Assembly: GCF_052119585.1 (NCBI RefSeq)
Contig: NZ_JBGQOJ010000015.1
Coordinates: forward strand, 12,883 to 76,882
Length of the DNA stretch: 64,000 bases
Direction: 5' to 3'
From: JBGQOJ01 sp052119585
GTDB lineage: Bacteria > Pseudomonadota > Alphaproteobacteria > Rhodobacterales > Rhodobacteraceae
Shown here: positions 50,769-60,037 of the stretch, piece after piece
Layout of the letters: each line of letters begins with the position of its first letter
Numbering within the stretch: position 1 is the first letter of the stretch
Notes under the pieces: generated by a model
Told to the model about the DNA's origin: nothing
Databases searched by the model: none
The model's input: the letters and a program-made list of their open reading frames with translations, nothing else
Translations under genes and position numbers: made by a program

Positions 50769-50783
50769 AATCTTCTTTAGATT
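50769..50783 (+). promoter_or_regulatory. Palindrome upstream of the DmdA-like operon
   Basis: AATCT-N5-AGATT (extending to CTAAATCT/AGATTAG with one unpaired base) lies 46 bp before the start of the DmdA-like gene and 100 bp after the Lrp-type gene. Candidate operator for that regulator. Confidence 0.45.
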
Positions 50784-50829
50784 AGACACGTCAAGGTCAG
50801 TTCGGCCATCGGGAAAAAGGGTGAAGACA

Positions 50830-51972
50830 ATGTTGCAAGCAGACGATTTCGGGTTCGGCACACAGATCCGCAAGTCCCCTTATTTTGAAGCCACCGTGCG
50901 ATGGGGCGCCAAGGGGTTTTCTGTGTACAACCACATGTATATCCCGCGCGACTTTGGCGATCCGGAGCAAAACTTCTGGAACCTTGTGAACGACGCGATC
51001 CTGTGTGACGTGGCGGTCGAGCGTCAGGTGGAAATCACCGGACCGGATGCCGCGACATTCGTCCAGATGCTGACCCCGCGCGACCTGTCCACGATGGCTG
51101 TGGGGCAGTGCAAATATATCCTGATCACCAATGCTGCGGGCGGGCTCCTGAACGACCCGATTCTGCTGCGTCTGGCCGTGAACCACTTCTGGATCTCGCT
51201 GGCCGACAGCGACATCCTGCTGTGGGCGCAAGGCGTCGCAGTGCATTCCGGTCTTGATGTCACGATTTGTGAACCCGATGTGTCACCGCTGCAATTGCAG
51301 GGGCCCAAGTCGGGCGAGATCATGCAGGCGCTGTTTGGCGACAGCATGATGGACCTGAAATACTACTGGCTGCGTGACGTCGAACTTGACGGTATTCCAC
51401 TGATCGTGTCGCGCACCGGATGGTCCAGCGAATTGGGCTACGAGATCTACCTGCGCGACAGCGCCTATGGCGATGCGCTTTGGGAGCGGATCATGGCGGC
51501 GGGGATGCCCTTTGGCCTGAAACCCGGGCACACCTCGTCCATTCGCCGGATCGAGGGCGGGATGCTATCCTATCACGCGGACGCAGACATCAACACCAAT
51601 CCCTTTGAACTGGGGTTTGACCGGCTTGTGAACCTCGACATGGAGGCCGACTTCATCGGCAAGGCCGCGCTGCGCCGCATTCAGGCGCAAGGCCCAAGCC
51701 GCAAGCAGGTCGGTCTGATCATCGACTGCGCGCCGTTGAAGGGGCCAAACACGACGTTCTGGACCATCAACAAGGATGGGGAGGCCATCGGCAAGGTTAC
51801 CTCTGCGGTGTATTCGCCCCGTCTGGAACGGAACATCGCCTTGGCCATGGTTTCGGTAGAGCACGCCAATATCGGCACCCAGATCGAGGTGGTGACACAT
51901 GCCGGACCGACCCGCGCCACCATCGTCGAACGCCCCTTCTACGATCCGAAAAAGCAAATCGCCGCTGCCTGA
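50830..51972 (+). CDS. DmdA/GcvT-like aminomethyltransferase-fold protein
   Basis: A 380-residue protein with the glycine-cleavage T-protein fold. Blocks resemble DMSP demethylase DmdA: V-Y-N-H-M, V-E-R-Q-V-E-I-T-G-P-D-A, P-R-D-L-x-x-M-x-x-x-Q-C-K-Y, G-L-L-N-D-P, W-I-S-L-A-D-S-D, E-P-D-V-S-P-L and S-R-T-G-W-S-x-E-x-G-Y-E-I-Y. Family members move a one-carbon group to tetrahydrofolate. The ATG at 50830 has AAGGG 8 bases upstream; a GTG at 50821 is less likely. First of four co-directional genes. DMSP or another methylated compound is a guess. Confidence 0.85.
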   Translation: MLQADDFGFGTQIRKSPYFEATVRWGAKGFSVYNHMYIPRDFGDPEQNFWNLVNDAILCDVAVERQVEITGPDAATFVQMLTPRDLSTMAVGQCKYILITNAAGGLLNDPILLRLAVNHFWISLADSDILLWAQGVAVHSGLDVTICEPDVSPLQLQGPKSGEIMQALFGDSMMDLKYYWLRDVELDGIPLIVSRTGWSSELGYEIYLRDSAYGDALWERIMAAGMPFGLKPGHTSSIRRIEGGMLSYHADADINTNPFELGFDRLVNLDMEADFIGKAALRRIQAQGPSRKQVGLIIDCAPLKGPNTTFWTINKDGEAIGKVTSAVYSPRLERNIALAMVSVEHANIGTQIEVVTHAGPTRATIVERPFYDPKKQIAAA

Positions 51973-52000
51973 CCCCAGCCCGAAATCAGAGACCTGAATC

Positions 52001-52450
52001 ATGTCCGACCTTGCGATCGAGTTGCACTGGCAGCGCGCCGAACCCGCTTTTCAACCCGGCAAATACTCTGCCGAACACACTGTGCGCTATAACAACCGTT
52101 ATGAGGTTCAGGTTGACGCCGCCCCGGATTGGGGCGGCCAGCCCGAGAACACCAACCCTGAACAGGCGCTCGCATCGGCCCTGTCCAGTTGCCACATGAT
52201 GACGTTTCTGGCCTTGTCCGCAAAGGCGGGTTGGCCGGTGGCAAGCTACCATGACTATGCCGAAGCGCATCTTGGCAAAAACTCTGCGGGCCAGATGTCG
52301 GTCACGCGCATTGATCTGCATCCGGTGGTGCGTTTCGACACCGGGTTCGACGTCGATGACGACGCGCTGACGCAGATGCAGGATCGCGCGCATCGCTACT
52401 GTTTCATCGCCAACACTTTGGCCGACAGCGTTGAAATCAATATTCTGTAA
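52001..52450 (+). CDS. OsmC-family protein
   Basis: A 149-residue OsmC/Ohr-like protein with the redox cysteines at S-C in L-S-S-C-H-M-M and near the end in H-R-Y-C-F-I-A-N. Such proteins reduce organic hydroperoxides or handle thiol intermediates. 28 bp after the DmdA-like gene and 22 bp before the crotonase gene. Confidence 0.88.
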   Translation: MSDLAIELHWQRAEPAFQPGKYSAEHTVRYNNRYEVQVDAAPDWGGQPENTNPEQALASALSSCHMMTFLALSAKAGWPVASYHDYAEAHLGKNSAGQMSVTRIDLHPVVRFDTGFDVDDDALTQMQDRAHRYCFIANTLADSVEINIL

Positions 52451-52472
52451 ATCCCGGAAAAGGATCTGACCC

Positions 52473-53285
52473 GTGCAAAACGCCATGCAAGACAGCGACA
52501 TCCTGTTGCGTGATCTGGACGCTGACGGCGTTTTGCGCCTGACGATGAATGATGCGGGGCGGCGCAATGCCCTGTCAGAGGCAATGATGGGGGCTCTGGG
52601 CGCGGCTTTTGCCGAAGCCGGTGCAGACCCGGCGGTGCGGGTGATCATTCTGGCCGCGAACGGACCCGCCTTCTGCGCCGGTCATGATCTGAAGGAAATG
52701 ACGGCGGGTCGGGCAGACGCCGATCGCGGCAAGGCCTATTTTACAAAGGTAATGGCGATGTGTTCGGGCGTCATGCAGGCCATCGTGAATTGCCCCAAGC
52801 CCGTGATTGCCGAAGTCACTGGAATTGCCACCGCCGCAGGTTGTCAGCTGGTCGCCAGTTGCGATCTTGCCATTGCCGCGGACACCTCGCAGTTCAGCAC
52901 GCCGGGGGTGCATATCGGCCTGTTCTGCTCCACCCCGATGGTCGCACTGTCGCGAAATGTCAGCAACAAGCACGCGATGGAAATGCTGTTGACCGGCGAC
53001 ATGACCCCCGCCTTCCGCGCTGCGGAAATCGGCCTGCTCAACCGTGCGGTTGCCCCCGAGGGTCTGCGGCAGACGACAACGGAAATGGCCCGCAAGATCG
53101 CCTCCAAATCCAGCATGACACTGGCCACCGGCAAACGCGCCTATTACGCACAGCGCGAAATGGGCCTGTCTGACGCCTATGCCTACGCCTCCGGCGTGAT
53201 GGTCGAAAACATGCTGGCCCGTGACGCGGAAGAGGGCATCACCGCCTTCATCCAGAAACGCGCGCCCGAGTGGCAGGATGCCTGA
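52473..53285 (+). CDS. Crotonase-superfamily protein (ECHDC3-like)
   Basis: A 270-residue enoyl-CoA hydratase/isomerase-fold protein. CoA-binding C-A-G-H-D-L-K-E-M and G-I-A-T-A-A-G-C-Q-L are present. The catalytic-Glu positions read V-H-I-G-L-F-C-S-T-P and E-I-G-L-L-N-R instead of the usual Glu motifs, as in ECHDC3-type proteins. It may thus not be a standard hydratase. GTG start with AAGGA; overlaps the ligase by eight bases. Confidence 0.85.
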   Translation: MQNAMQDSDILLRDLDADGVLRLTMNDAGRRNALSEAMMGALGAAFAEAGADPAVRVIILAANGPAFCAGHDLKEMTAGRADADRGKAYFTKVMAMCSGVMQAIVNCPKPVIAEVTGIATAAGCQLVASCDLAIAADTSQFSTPGVHIGLFCSTPMVALSRNVSNKHAMEMLLTGDMTPAFRAAEIGLLNRAVAPEGLRQTTTEMARKIASKSSMTLATGKRAYYAQREMGLSDAYAYASGVMVENMLARDAEEGITAFIQKRAPEWQDA

Positions 53286-54936
53286 TCCCATGACGCCAAC
53301 CCCCTACAACACCGATCTGGACCGCAACCCCGCCAATTATCAGCCCCTGACGCCGCTGACCTTTCTCGATCGCGCGGCAGCTGTGTTTCCCGCGTATACT
53401 GCGATTGTCCATGGCCCGCTGCGGCGCAGCTATGCCGCCTTCTATGCACGCTCAAAGCAACTCGCCTCGGCTCTCGCCCAGTTGGGCATCGCGCGGGGGG
53501 ATACGGTTTCAGCCCTTTTGGCGAATACCCCTGCCATGCTGGAATGCCACTACGGTGTGCCGATGTGCGGCGGTGTCCTGCATTCGGTCAACACCCGACT
53601 GGATGCTGCAATTATCGCCTTTCAGCTCGATCACGCCATGGCGCGTGTGGTGATCGCGGATCGGGAATTCATGCCGCTTCTGCAAGAGGCGCTGGCGCTG
53701 ACCACGGTCAAACCCATCCTGATCCAATACGATGATCCAGAGTTTGACGGGCCAAGAACCGAGGTTGACGCCAAGGACTACGAAGCCTTCGTGGCACAGG
53801 GGGATGCGAATTTCGCCTGGTTGCTGCCCGAGGACGAATGGGACGCGATCTCGATCAACTACACCTCCGGCACGACCGGTGATCCCAAGGGCGTGGTGTC
53901 GCATCATCGCGGCGCCTACCTTTTGGCGCAGGGCAATGCGCTGACGGCCTCCATGCCAAAACACGCGGTCTACCTCTGGACGCTGCCGATGTTTCACTGC
54001 AACGGCTGGTGTTTTCCCTGGACGCTGTCCGCCATCATCGGCACCCATGTCTGCCTGCGTCAGGTTCGGGCCGAACCGATCTGGATCGCGTTGGCAGACG
54101 AGCGTGTGACCCATCTTTGCGGCGCGCCGATCGTTATGTCGCTGATGATTTCGGCCCCCGATGCGGTGAAACGTGACCTTGACCACACAGTGCAGTTCTT
54201 CACCGCTGCGGCCCCGCCGCCCGAAAAGCTGTTGGCGGACATGAAGACCGCGGGCTTTGACGTTACCCATCTTTATGGCTTGACCGAGACCTATGGTCCG
54301 GCCGTCGTGAATGACTGGCACGAAGGCTGGTCCGATCTCCCCCCCGCGCGTCAGGCCGCCCTCAAGTCCCGTCAGGGTGTGCGCTATCTGCCGCTGGAGC
54401 AGTTGGATGTGCTGGATCCTGTAACGATGCAGCCGGTGCCGCGCGACGGCCAGACGATGGGCGAGGTCATGTTTCGCGGAAACGTCGTCATGAAGGGATA
54501 TTTCCGCAATCCCAAGGCCACAAAGGAGGCATTTGATGGCGGTTGGTTCCATTCCGGCGATCTGGGTGTCATGCATCCCGATGGCTATATCCAGCTCAAG
54601 GATCGCTCCAAGGATGTCATCATCTCGGGCGGCGAGAACATCTCCTCCATCGAGGTCGAGGAGGCGCTGTATCGGCACCCCGCCGTTGCCGTGGCGGCGG
54701 TCGTCGCTATGCCCCATGAAAAATGGGGCGAAACCCCTTGCGCCTTTATCGAACTGGCCCCGGGCCAGCAGGCCGATGCGGCCACGATGAAAGACTGGTG
54801 CCGCAAGGAGCTTGCGGCCTACAAGGTTCCGGGCCGCTTCGTATTCACGGCCATTCCCAGAACTTCGACCGGAAAAATCCAGAAATTCGTTCTGCGCGAG
54901 CAAGCAAAGACAATTCCGATCGGCACGGCGTCATAA
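53278..54936 (+). CDS. AMP-forming acyl-CoA synthetase (DmdB-like)
   Basis: A 552-residue adenylate-forming ligase. ATP loop Y-T-S-G-T-T-G-D-P-K-G-V, Y-G-L-T-E-T-Y-G-P, hinge S-G-D-L-G-V and catalytic Lys region R-T-S-T-G-K-I-Q-K. Similar to the medium-chain ligase group that includes the methylmercaptopropionate-CoA ligase DmdB; the sequence does not fix the substrate. Two starts possible (ATG 53278, used here, and ATG 53290). Confidence 0.88.
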   Translation: MPDPMTPTPYNTDLDRNPANYQPLTPLTFLDRAAAVFPAYTAIVHGPLRRSYAAFYARSKQLASALAQLGIARGDTVSALLANTPAMLECHYGVPMCGGVLHSVNTRLDAAIIAFQLDHAMARVVIADREFMPLLQEALALTTVKPILIQYDDPEFDGPRTEVDAKDYEAFVAQGDANFAWLLPEDEWDAISINYTSGTTGDPKGVVSHHRGAYLLAQGNALTASMPKHAVYLWTLPMFHCNGWCFPWTLSAIIGTHVCLRQVRAEPIWIALADERVTHLCGAPIVMSLMISAPDAVKRDLDHTVQFFTAAAPPPEKLLADMKTAGFDVTHLYGLTETYGPAVVNDWHEGWSDLPPARQAALKSRQGVRYLPLEQLDVLDPVTMQPVPRDGQTMGEVMFRGNVVMKGYFRNPKATKEAFDGGWFHSGDLGVMHPDGYIQLKDRSKDVIISGGENISSIEVEEALYRHPAVAVAAVVAMPHEKWGETPCAFIELAPGQQADAATMKDWCRKELAAYKVPGRFVFTAIPRTSTGKIQKFVLREQAKTIPIGTAS

Positions 54937-55421
54937 CGACTGGCGCAAACATGCCAATTCGGGTTTGCACCTGTAATCATCCGGCGGTGAAGGGGCCCGA
55001 ATGGATGGCAGCCAAAGCCTGCCGCGCCGTAGCATCCTGGTCCGTCGCTGGACGTCTGCTGTAGGCCGGTCCGCCCTGCCACTATGATTTGCGAACCGGA
55101 CTTCGCAAAGGGCGTTATCTGCGCCAAGCCGTCAACGGGGCAACTCACGGAATGGGACAGATTGGGCTCAATTGCGGACCTGCGCCGCGGTTGCACTTCA
55201 GATCGGCTAGCGAAGTGGAAAGTGAGCGAGAACTTCAGCATGGGCCACTCCCCGAAACCAGACCAGAGTCACGATCACTGAGCGGAATCCGTCGATTGCC
55301 AAGTCACAAGAATGTTGTCCCAAATAAACAATATGGTTTTAATACCCAGACAGATTCCCGGATGGTTTCACCAAAAATCGCTTGCCAGGGTGCGCACCGA
55401 AAAGTGCCGTTTTGCTCACGC
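54937..55421. other. Intergenic stretch, no gene seen
   Basis: These 485 bases between convergent genes hold only short weak frames without family features. A 6-bp inverted repeat (GCAAAC ... GTTTGC, about 54948-54971) could end the ligase operon but has no T run. Nothing else is supported. Confidence 0.6.
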
Positions 55422-56633
55422 TTACCGTAAGGCAAGCCCCGCGCCCAAGATCCCCAGCACCCGGCCAATCTCTGCGATATTGGTTACGGTGCTATCATAA
55501 CACACTACCGCATCACCCGGCAGCAGATAGGGGTCATAATCGTCGCGGTCAGCACGGCGCAGCAAGTTTTCGATGTCTCTTTCCACCACCACAGAAACTT
55601 TGGTCAGTGGATTGCGCGAAAACAAGACCGCAGACCGGCCCGCGCTTGTCGAACGCGATCCGCCGACACAGTTTGTGTCGATGACAGCCTGCAAATAGCG
55701 CGTTCCATAGGGAATTTCCCGCACATCGCGCCCCACTGCTGCGCCCGCATTCCCTGCCGCCGGTTGCGTCAGATTCGACAGGAAAAGGGACACACCCGGC
55801 GGGCTGACTGGGCTTGGTTTCATCAGATCGTCCTGAAAACATTGGCGGCTTGGCACAGTCACTTCGTCGCCGGTCAACAGCATGACGTCACCATCATCGC
55901 GCCCTTCGAGGACTCCGCGAAGGTCGAGTTTATAAACCCTGCCACCGCGCCGGACTTCAACGGCGGAAAGGTCCGCATCCGGCCGCACCCCGCCGGCCGC
56001 CTGCAACGCCAATGTCAGGTTCCGCCCTTCGGTCGAAGACCCCAACGCCGCTTGCCGGCGGGCGTCCACGCTATCCCCGGGGACACCGCCTATTTGCACC
56101 GGACGCGCCTCGAAGACCGCGCCGGTCACGCTGACCTTGACCGAGGCGAAATCCTCCACACGAACGGAAATACGGGGCAAGACCTCATAGAACCCGTCGG
56201 CGACAAGGGCCCGCTCTATCGCGGCTTCCACATCGCCGGTGCTGCGGCCCTGGGCCTGAAGTGGCGCAAGAAAGGGCAGTTTAAGCATACCGTCGCGGGA
56301 AATCACATAGGAACCGGTAAAGGTCTCGTCGTCGCCGATACGCACGTCCAGCAGGTCGTTGCGCGACAGCCGCTCTCCCGCGAGCAGTGATCCAGACACG
56401 CTGCCCCCCTTGCCGCGGCTTCCCCCGCTCTGTGGCAAACATTTCTGTTCATTAAGGGCGGCCGATTGAAGAAATGGCTGAGCGTTGCGGGTCGCGGGTG
56501 GCAACCGGTATTGCGCCTGATAGGCACCCCCGTCGATCGCGGGTTCAATGTTCTTGGGCTGAACCTGCCCACACCCCGTCAAAAGAAAAAAGGCAATCGC
56601 GGAACACGTGATCGGAATGTTGTAAAATGCCAC
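55422..56633 (-). CDS. Polysaccharide export outer-membrane lipoprotein (Wza/KpsD-like)
   Basis: A 403-residue protein with a lipoprotein signal (F-F-L-L-T-G-C-G-Q, Cys21), a polysaccharide-export (Poly_export) domain at about 90-180 (S-R-N-D-L-L-D-V-R-I-G and V-I-S-R-D-G-M-L-K-L-P-F), then SLBB-type domains and a hydrophobic C-terminus. Forms the outer-membrane secretion pore for polysaccharides. GTG start with AAGGG; divergent from the Wzx-like gene. Confidence 0.88.
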   Translation of the reverse strand: MAFYNIPITCSAIAFFLLTGCGQVQPKNIEPAIDGGAYQAQYRLPPATRNAQPFLQSAALNEQKCLPQSGGSRGKGGSVSGSLLAGERLSRNDLLDVRIGDDETFTGSYVISRDGMLKLPFLAPLQAQGRSTGDVEAAIERALVADGFYEVLPRISVRVEDFASVKVSVTGAVFEARPVQIGGVPGDSVDARRQAALGSSTEGRNLTLALQAAGGVRPDADLSAVEVRRGGRVYKLDLRGVLEGRDDGDVMLLTGDEVTVPSRQCFQDDLMKPSPVSPPGVSLFLSNLTQPAAGNAGAAVGRDVREIPYGTRYLQAVIDTNCVGGSRSTSAGRSAVLFSRNPLTKVSVVVERDIENLLRRADRDDYDPYLLPGDAVVCYDSTVTNIAEIGRVLGILGAGLALR

Positions 56634-56730
56634 GTCTGACCCTTGCGAAAAAGCTTGTGCGTTCCGCGCAACCTACGCGGTCAATCCAGATTGGTCCATC
56701 CTTCCGTATGCGAAACGCCCTATCCGAAAG

Positions 56731-56746
56731 GATAGAGGAAGGCCCA
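56731..56746. other. Short hairpin in the Wza-like/Wzx divergent region
   Basis: CTATCC-GAAA-GGATAG (about 56731-56746) in the 204-bp gap between the divergent starts. Could be a regulator site or a leader structure; promoters for both directions must lie in 56634-56837. Confidence 0.4.
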
Positions 56747-56837
56747 ATCAACCCTTGGCCCTGACCGGAGGCGCACAAGCCTTGGCTGGCGGGATGCCTT
56801 ATCAAGTCCATACCACCTTATCTATCTGGACATTGAA

Positions 56838-58076
56838 ATGACCCTGCCCCGCATCAATTTCGGCCCCCTTGCCCGCAACCTTCTCGCCTATGGCGCGTCA
56901 GAGGTTGCGGCAAAGGCATCGCGGCTATTGGTCGTTGTGGCCGTTGCCCGGACGATGGATGCCAGTCAGATCGGTCTGGCGGCAGCGGCCCTTGCCGCCT
57001 CGGACATCCTGAAGTCGTTGACGGAGAATGGCGTTGGTCAAAAAATTATCTCGGCCCGCGATGAAGATCTTGCGGCGACCTGCGCCACAGCGCACCGCAT
57101 ATTCTGGGTTTGGTGTGTCGGGTTGTTCACCGCGCAGGTCGCAATCGGAACCGGCCTTTACATAATCGGCGGCAACAGGACACTTTTTGCGCTGATCGTG
57201 ATCCTGGCTGCGGAATACCTGTTCATGCCAGCCGGACTGGTTCAGGTTGCTCTGGCGATGCGCGAAGGGAAACTGCGCCAGACCGCCGCGATCGGCGCCG
57301 GACAGGTTGTCGGCGCAAATTTTGTATCCGCCGCGCTTGCGTTGATCTGGCCAGGCGCGCTGGCGCTTGTTTTGCCACGCCTGTTGTGCGCTCCGATCTG
57401 GTTGATCGGGGTGCGCCGCCTTCGCCCCTGGACGCCCGACACAACCACGGGTTACGCCCCGCTACGCCCGTTCCTGGCGTTTGGCTGGGCTGTGCTGGGG
57501 GTCGAGGTCGTCAAGGCCTTGCGGCTTCAGGCCGACAAGCTCGTGATCGGAGCCTTGCTTGGGGCCGAGACGCTTGGCCTTTACTTTCTGGCGTTCAACG
57601 CCGGACTGGGGTTGGCCTCGTCGTTCTCCGTTGCCTTTTCGACGGTTCTTTTCCCGCATCTGTGCAGCGCCGAAAACCGCTCTGGCGCCCTGCGTCAGGC
57701 GATCATCATGTCGCTTATGCTGATTTCGCCCGCAGTAATTCTACAGGCAGTTCTGGCGCCCTACTATGTGCCGATCCTGTTTGGCGACGGGTGGGATGGG
57801 ATCAGCGACGTGGTGTCGATCCTGTGCCTTGCCGCCATCCCCGCGACGCTCTGGTCCGCTGCGGCGGGCTGGCTACGCGCCACGGGGCGCCCGCAAATCG
57901 AGCTGTCGGTAACGGTGGCAATGACCGTTGCCCTGATCCTGAATACCGCCCTTCTTGCGCCCTATGGCCTGAAAACCATCGCCATCGGGTATCTGGTGAT
58001 TGCCACGATAACACAACTCGGCGCCTCGCTTCCCGCCATCTCCTATGCCTTTCGTCCATCGCTACAGAAAGCCTGA
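56838..58076 (+). CDS. Lipopolysaccharide/polysaccharide flippase (Wzx/WzxC-like)
   Basis: A 412-residue multipass membrane protein with about 11-12 helices, of the MATE-like/MVF polysaccharide-transporter family (N-L-L-A-Y-G-A-S-E-V-A-A-K, then A-D-K-L-V-I-G-A-L-L-G in helix 7). It flips lipid-linked repeat units. Followed by two GT2 and one GT4 gene at 3, 24 and 14 bp gaps. Confidence 0.9.
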   Translation: MTLPRINFGPLARNLLAYGASEVAAKASRLLVVVAVARTMDASQIGLAAAALAASDILKSLTENGVGQKIISARDEDLAATCATAHRIFWVWCVGLFTAQVAIGTGLYIIGGNRTLFALIVILAAEYLFMPAGLVQVALAMREGKLRQTAAIGAGQVVGANFVSAALALIWPGALALVLPRLLCAPIWLIGVRRLRPWTPDTTTGYAPLRPFLAFGWAVLGVEVVKALRLQADKLVIGALLGAETLGLYFLAFNAGLGLASSFSVAFSTVLFPHLCSAENRSGALRQAIIMSLMLISPAVILQAVLAPYYVPILFGDGWDGISDVVSILCLAAIPATLWSAAAGWLRATGRPQIELSVTVAMTVALILNTALLAPYGLKTIAIGYLVIATITQLGASLPAISYAFRPSLQKA

Positions 58077-58079
58077 CAC

Positions 58080-59000
58080 ATGCCCCGTTTTTCAATCGTT
58101 ATCCCTTGTTTCAATGCCGCTGCCACCCTGCCCGCAACGCTGGACAGCCTTCGTGCCCAGACGCTGAACGATTGGGAGGTGCTGTGCATCGACGACGGGT
58201 CAACCGATACGACTGCCGCGCTGATTGATGCCGCCGCCGCACAGGATGGCCGGATCTGCCGCATTGCAAACACGGGGAAAGGCCCGAGTGCGGCGCGCAA
58301 TACAGCGGCTTTGGACCACGCGCGGGGCGACATCATTGCATTTTGTGACGCGGACGACCTGTGGCAACCGGAAAAGCTGGCGCACCTTGCGGCCACATTT
58401 CAGGACCTTTTCATCGACGCCTGCTTTGCGCGCATCGGTTTTTTTCGGAACACCCCAGCCGACGCACTCGTCTTTTCGACGGTGCCCGACACCAACCTGA
58501 CCGTTCAAATGCTTTTGGGTGAAAACCCAGTCTGCACAATGTCCAACATCGCCATTCGCAAATCCGCATTCACGGCGACCCGCGGGTTCAGGGTTGACAT
58601 GGTGCACAACGAGGATCTCGAATGGCTGGTCCGTCTTGTCGGGGGCGGGGCGACCGTGACCGGACTGAATGAAACGCTGGTCTGGTACCGGACCAGCCCG
58701 ACCGGCCTGTCCTCTGACCTGTCAGCGATGAACGCTGGACGAACTCAGGCGCTGATCGCCGCGCATGCCTTCGGCGTCCGCCCGGCAGCCCGCTCCGAGG
58801 CGATCAACAAGCGCTACCTAGCACGGCGGGCGCTGCGCCTTGGCCAACGGTGGGCGGCGCTGCGCTACACGCTTCAGGGACTCATCCTCAGCCCGAAGGG
58901 TTTTTTGCTGCCACTGCATCGCGGGGCCGCCACTGCGCTTGGCGCATTTTGCGCGCCGTTTCTGCCGCGTGCCGCCCGCATCGCGCTTTTCTCGAATTAA
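58080..59000 (+). CDS. Glycosyltransferase family 2 (first)
   Basis: A 306-residue GT2 enzyme: F-S-I-V-I-P-C-F-N-A-A, D-D-G-S-T-D-T and the acidic metal motif F-C-D-A-D-D-L-W, with N-E-D-L-E-W as the likely catalytic region. Soluble or membrane-associated through the amphipathic C-terminus. Sugar unknown. Confidence 0.93.
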   Translation: MPRFSIVIPCFNAAATLPATLDSLRAQTLNDWEVLCIDDGSTDTTAALIDAAAAQDGRICRIANTGKGPSAARNTAALDHARGDIIAFCDADDLWQPEKLAHLAATFQDLFIDACFARIGFFRNTPADALVFSTVPDTNLTVQMLLGENPVCTMSNIAIRKSAFTATRGFRVDMVHNEDLEWLVRLVGGGATVTGLNETLVWYRTSPTGLSSDLSAMNAGRTQALIAAHAFGVRPAARSEAINKRYLARRALRLGQRWAALRYTLQGLILSPKGFLLPLHRGAATALGAFCAPFLPRAARIALFSN

Positions 59001-59024
59001 CCCGTCCGCCAAAGGAATTCCGAC

Positions 59025-60023
59025 ATGACCAAAGCGACAATCATCGTGCCGGCCTACAACGTCGAGGCCACCCTTGCCGAAACCGTGACAGCCCTGATCG
59101 CTCAGACTTTTGACGACTTTGAAATCATTATCATTGACGACGGATCACAGGACCGCACACCGCAAATCGCGGGCCGGTTTCTGGTAGATCCACGGGTGCA
59201 TGTTGTCCGCCAGCCCAATCGCGGGCTGGCTGGCGCGCGCAACAGCGGCATTGCCGCCGCGCGCGGCACCTATATCGGGTTCTGCGACGCCGATGACATT
59301 TGGGAGCCAGGAAAACTGGCCGCTCATGTCGCACATCTCGAGGCAAATCCGCATGTCGGCATCAGCTTCTCCGGCTCTCGCCTGATTGACGAAGCCGGTC
59401 GCGATACAGGCATGGCACAGCGCCCCCGCCTGACGGGCATTACCCCCGCACATGTATTCAAACGCAACCCGATCGGAAACGGCTCTACACCCGTCATCCG
59501 CCGCGCGGCACTGGAGGCGATTGCATGGCGCCCGCGCCACGAGACGTTGCACGACTGGGTCTTCGACGAAACCTTTAGCCAGTCCGAAGACATCGAATGC
59601 TGGTTGCGGCTGATCCTGTCAACCGACTGGGAGATCGAAGGCATCCCCGGTCTGCTGACATGTTACCGCGTGAACAGCGGCGGTCTTTCGTCCGCCACGG
59701 ACCGTCAATACGCCGCCTGGACCCGCATGATCGAAAAGCTGACGCCTTTGTCGCCAGCGTTCTTCGCGCAGGAAACACCCGTCGCGCGGGCCTATCAGCT
59801 TCGCTATCTTGCACGCCGCGCCATCAGTGATCGCGCCGGAAACCGTGCCGCGATGCTGATCCGGCGCTCGTTCTCTGCGTCATTGCGCCCCTTGATCGAA
59901 GAGCCCGTGAAAACCTGCGTCACCCTTGGCGCGGCCATTGCTCTGCGTGTCTTGGGCAACGGCCCATTGTCCCCGCTCTTTTCCCTGATGGTCGGCCTCA
60001 AGTCGCCCGCGCCTCGTGTTTGA
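59025..60023 (+). CDS. Glycosyltransferase family 2 (second)
   Basis: A 332-residue GT2: T-I-I-V-P-A-Y-N-V-E-A, D-D-G-S-Q-D-R, G-F-C-D-A-D-D-I-W and Q-S-E-D-I-E-C-W. A clear relative of the preceding gene (shared D-D-L/I-W and E-D-(L/I)-E-(W/C)), so the pair probably arose by duplication. AAAGGA ribosome site. Confidence 0.93.
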   Translation: MTKATIIVPAYNVEATLAETVTALIAQTFDDFEIIIIDDGSQDRTPQIAGRFLVDPRVHVVRQPNRGLAGARNSGIAAARGTYIGFCDADDIWEPGKLAAHVAHLEANPHVGISFSGSRLIDEAGRDTGMAQRPRLTGITPAHVFKRNPIGNGSTPVIRRAALEAIAWRPRHETLHDWVFDETFSQSEDIECWLRLILSTDWEIEGIPGLLTCYRVNSGGLSSATDRQYAAWTRMIEKLTPLSPAFFAQETPVARAYQLRYLARRAISDRAGNRAAMLIRRSFSASLRPLIEEPVKTCVTLGAAIALRVLGNGPLSPLFSLMVGLKSPAPRV

Positions 60024-60037
60024 ACCGGAGTTCCCTT

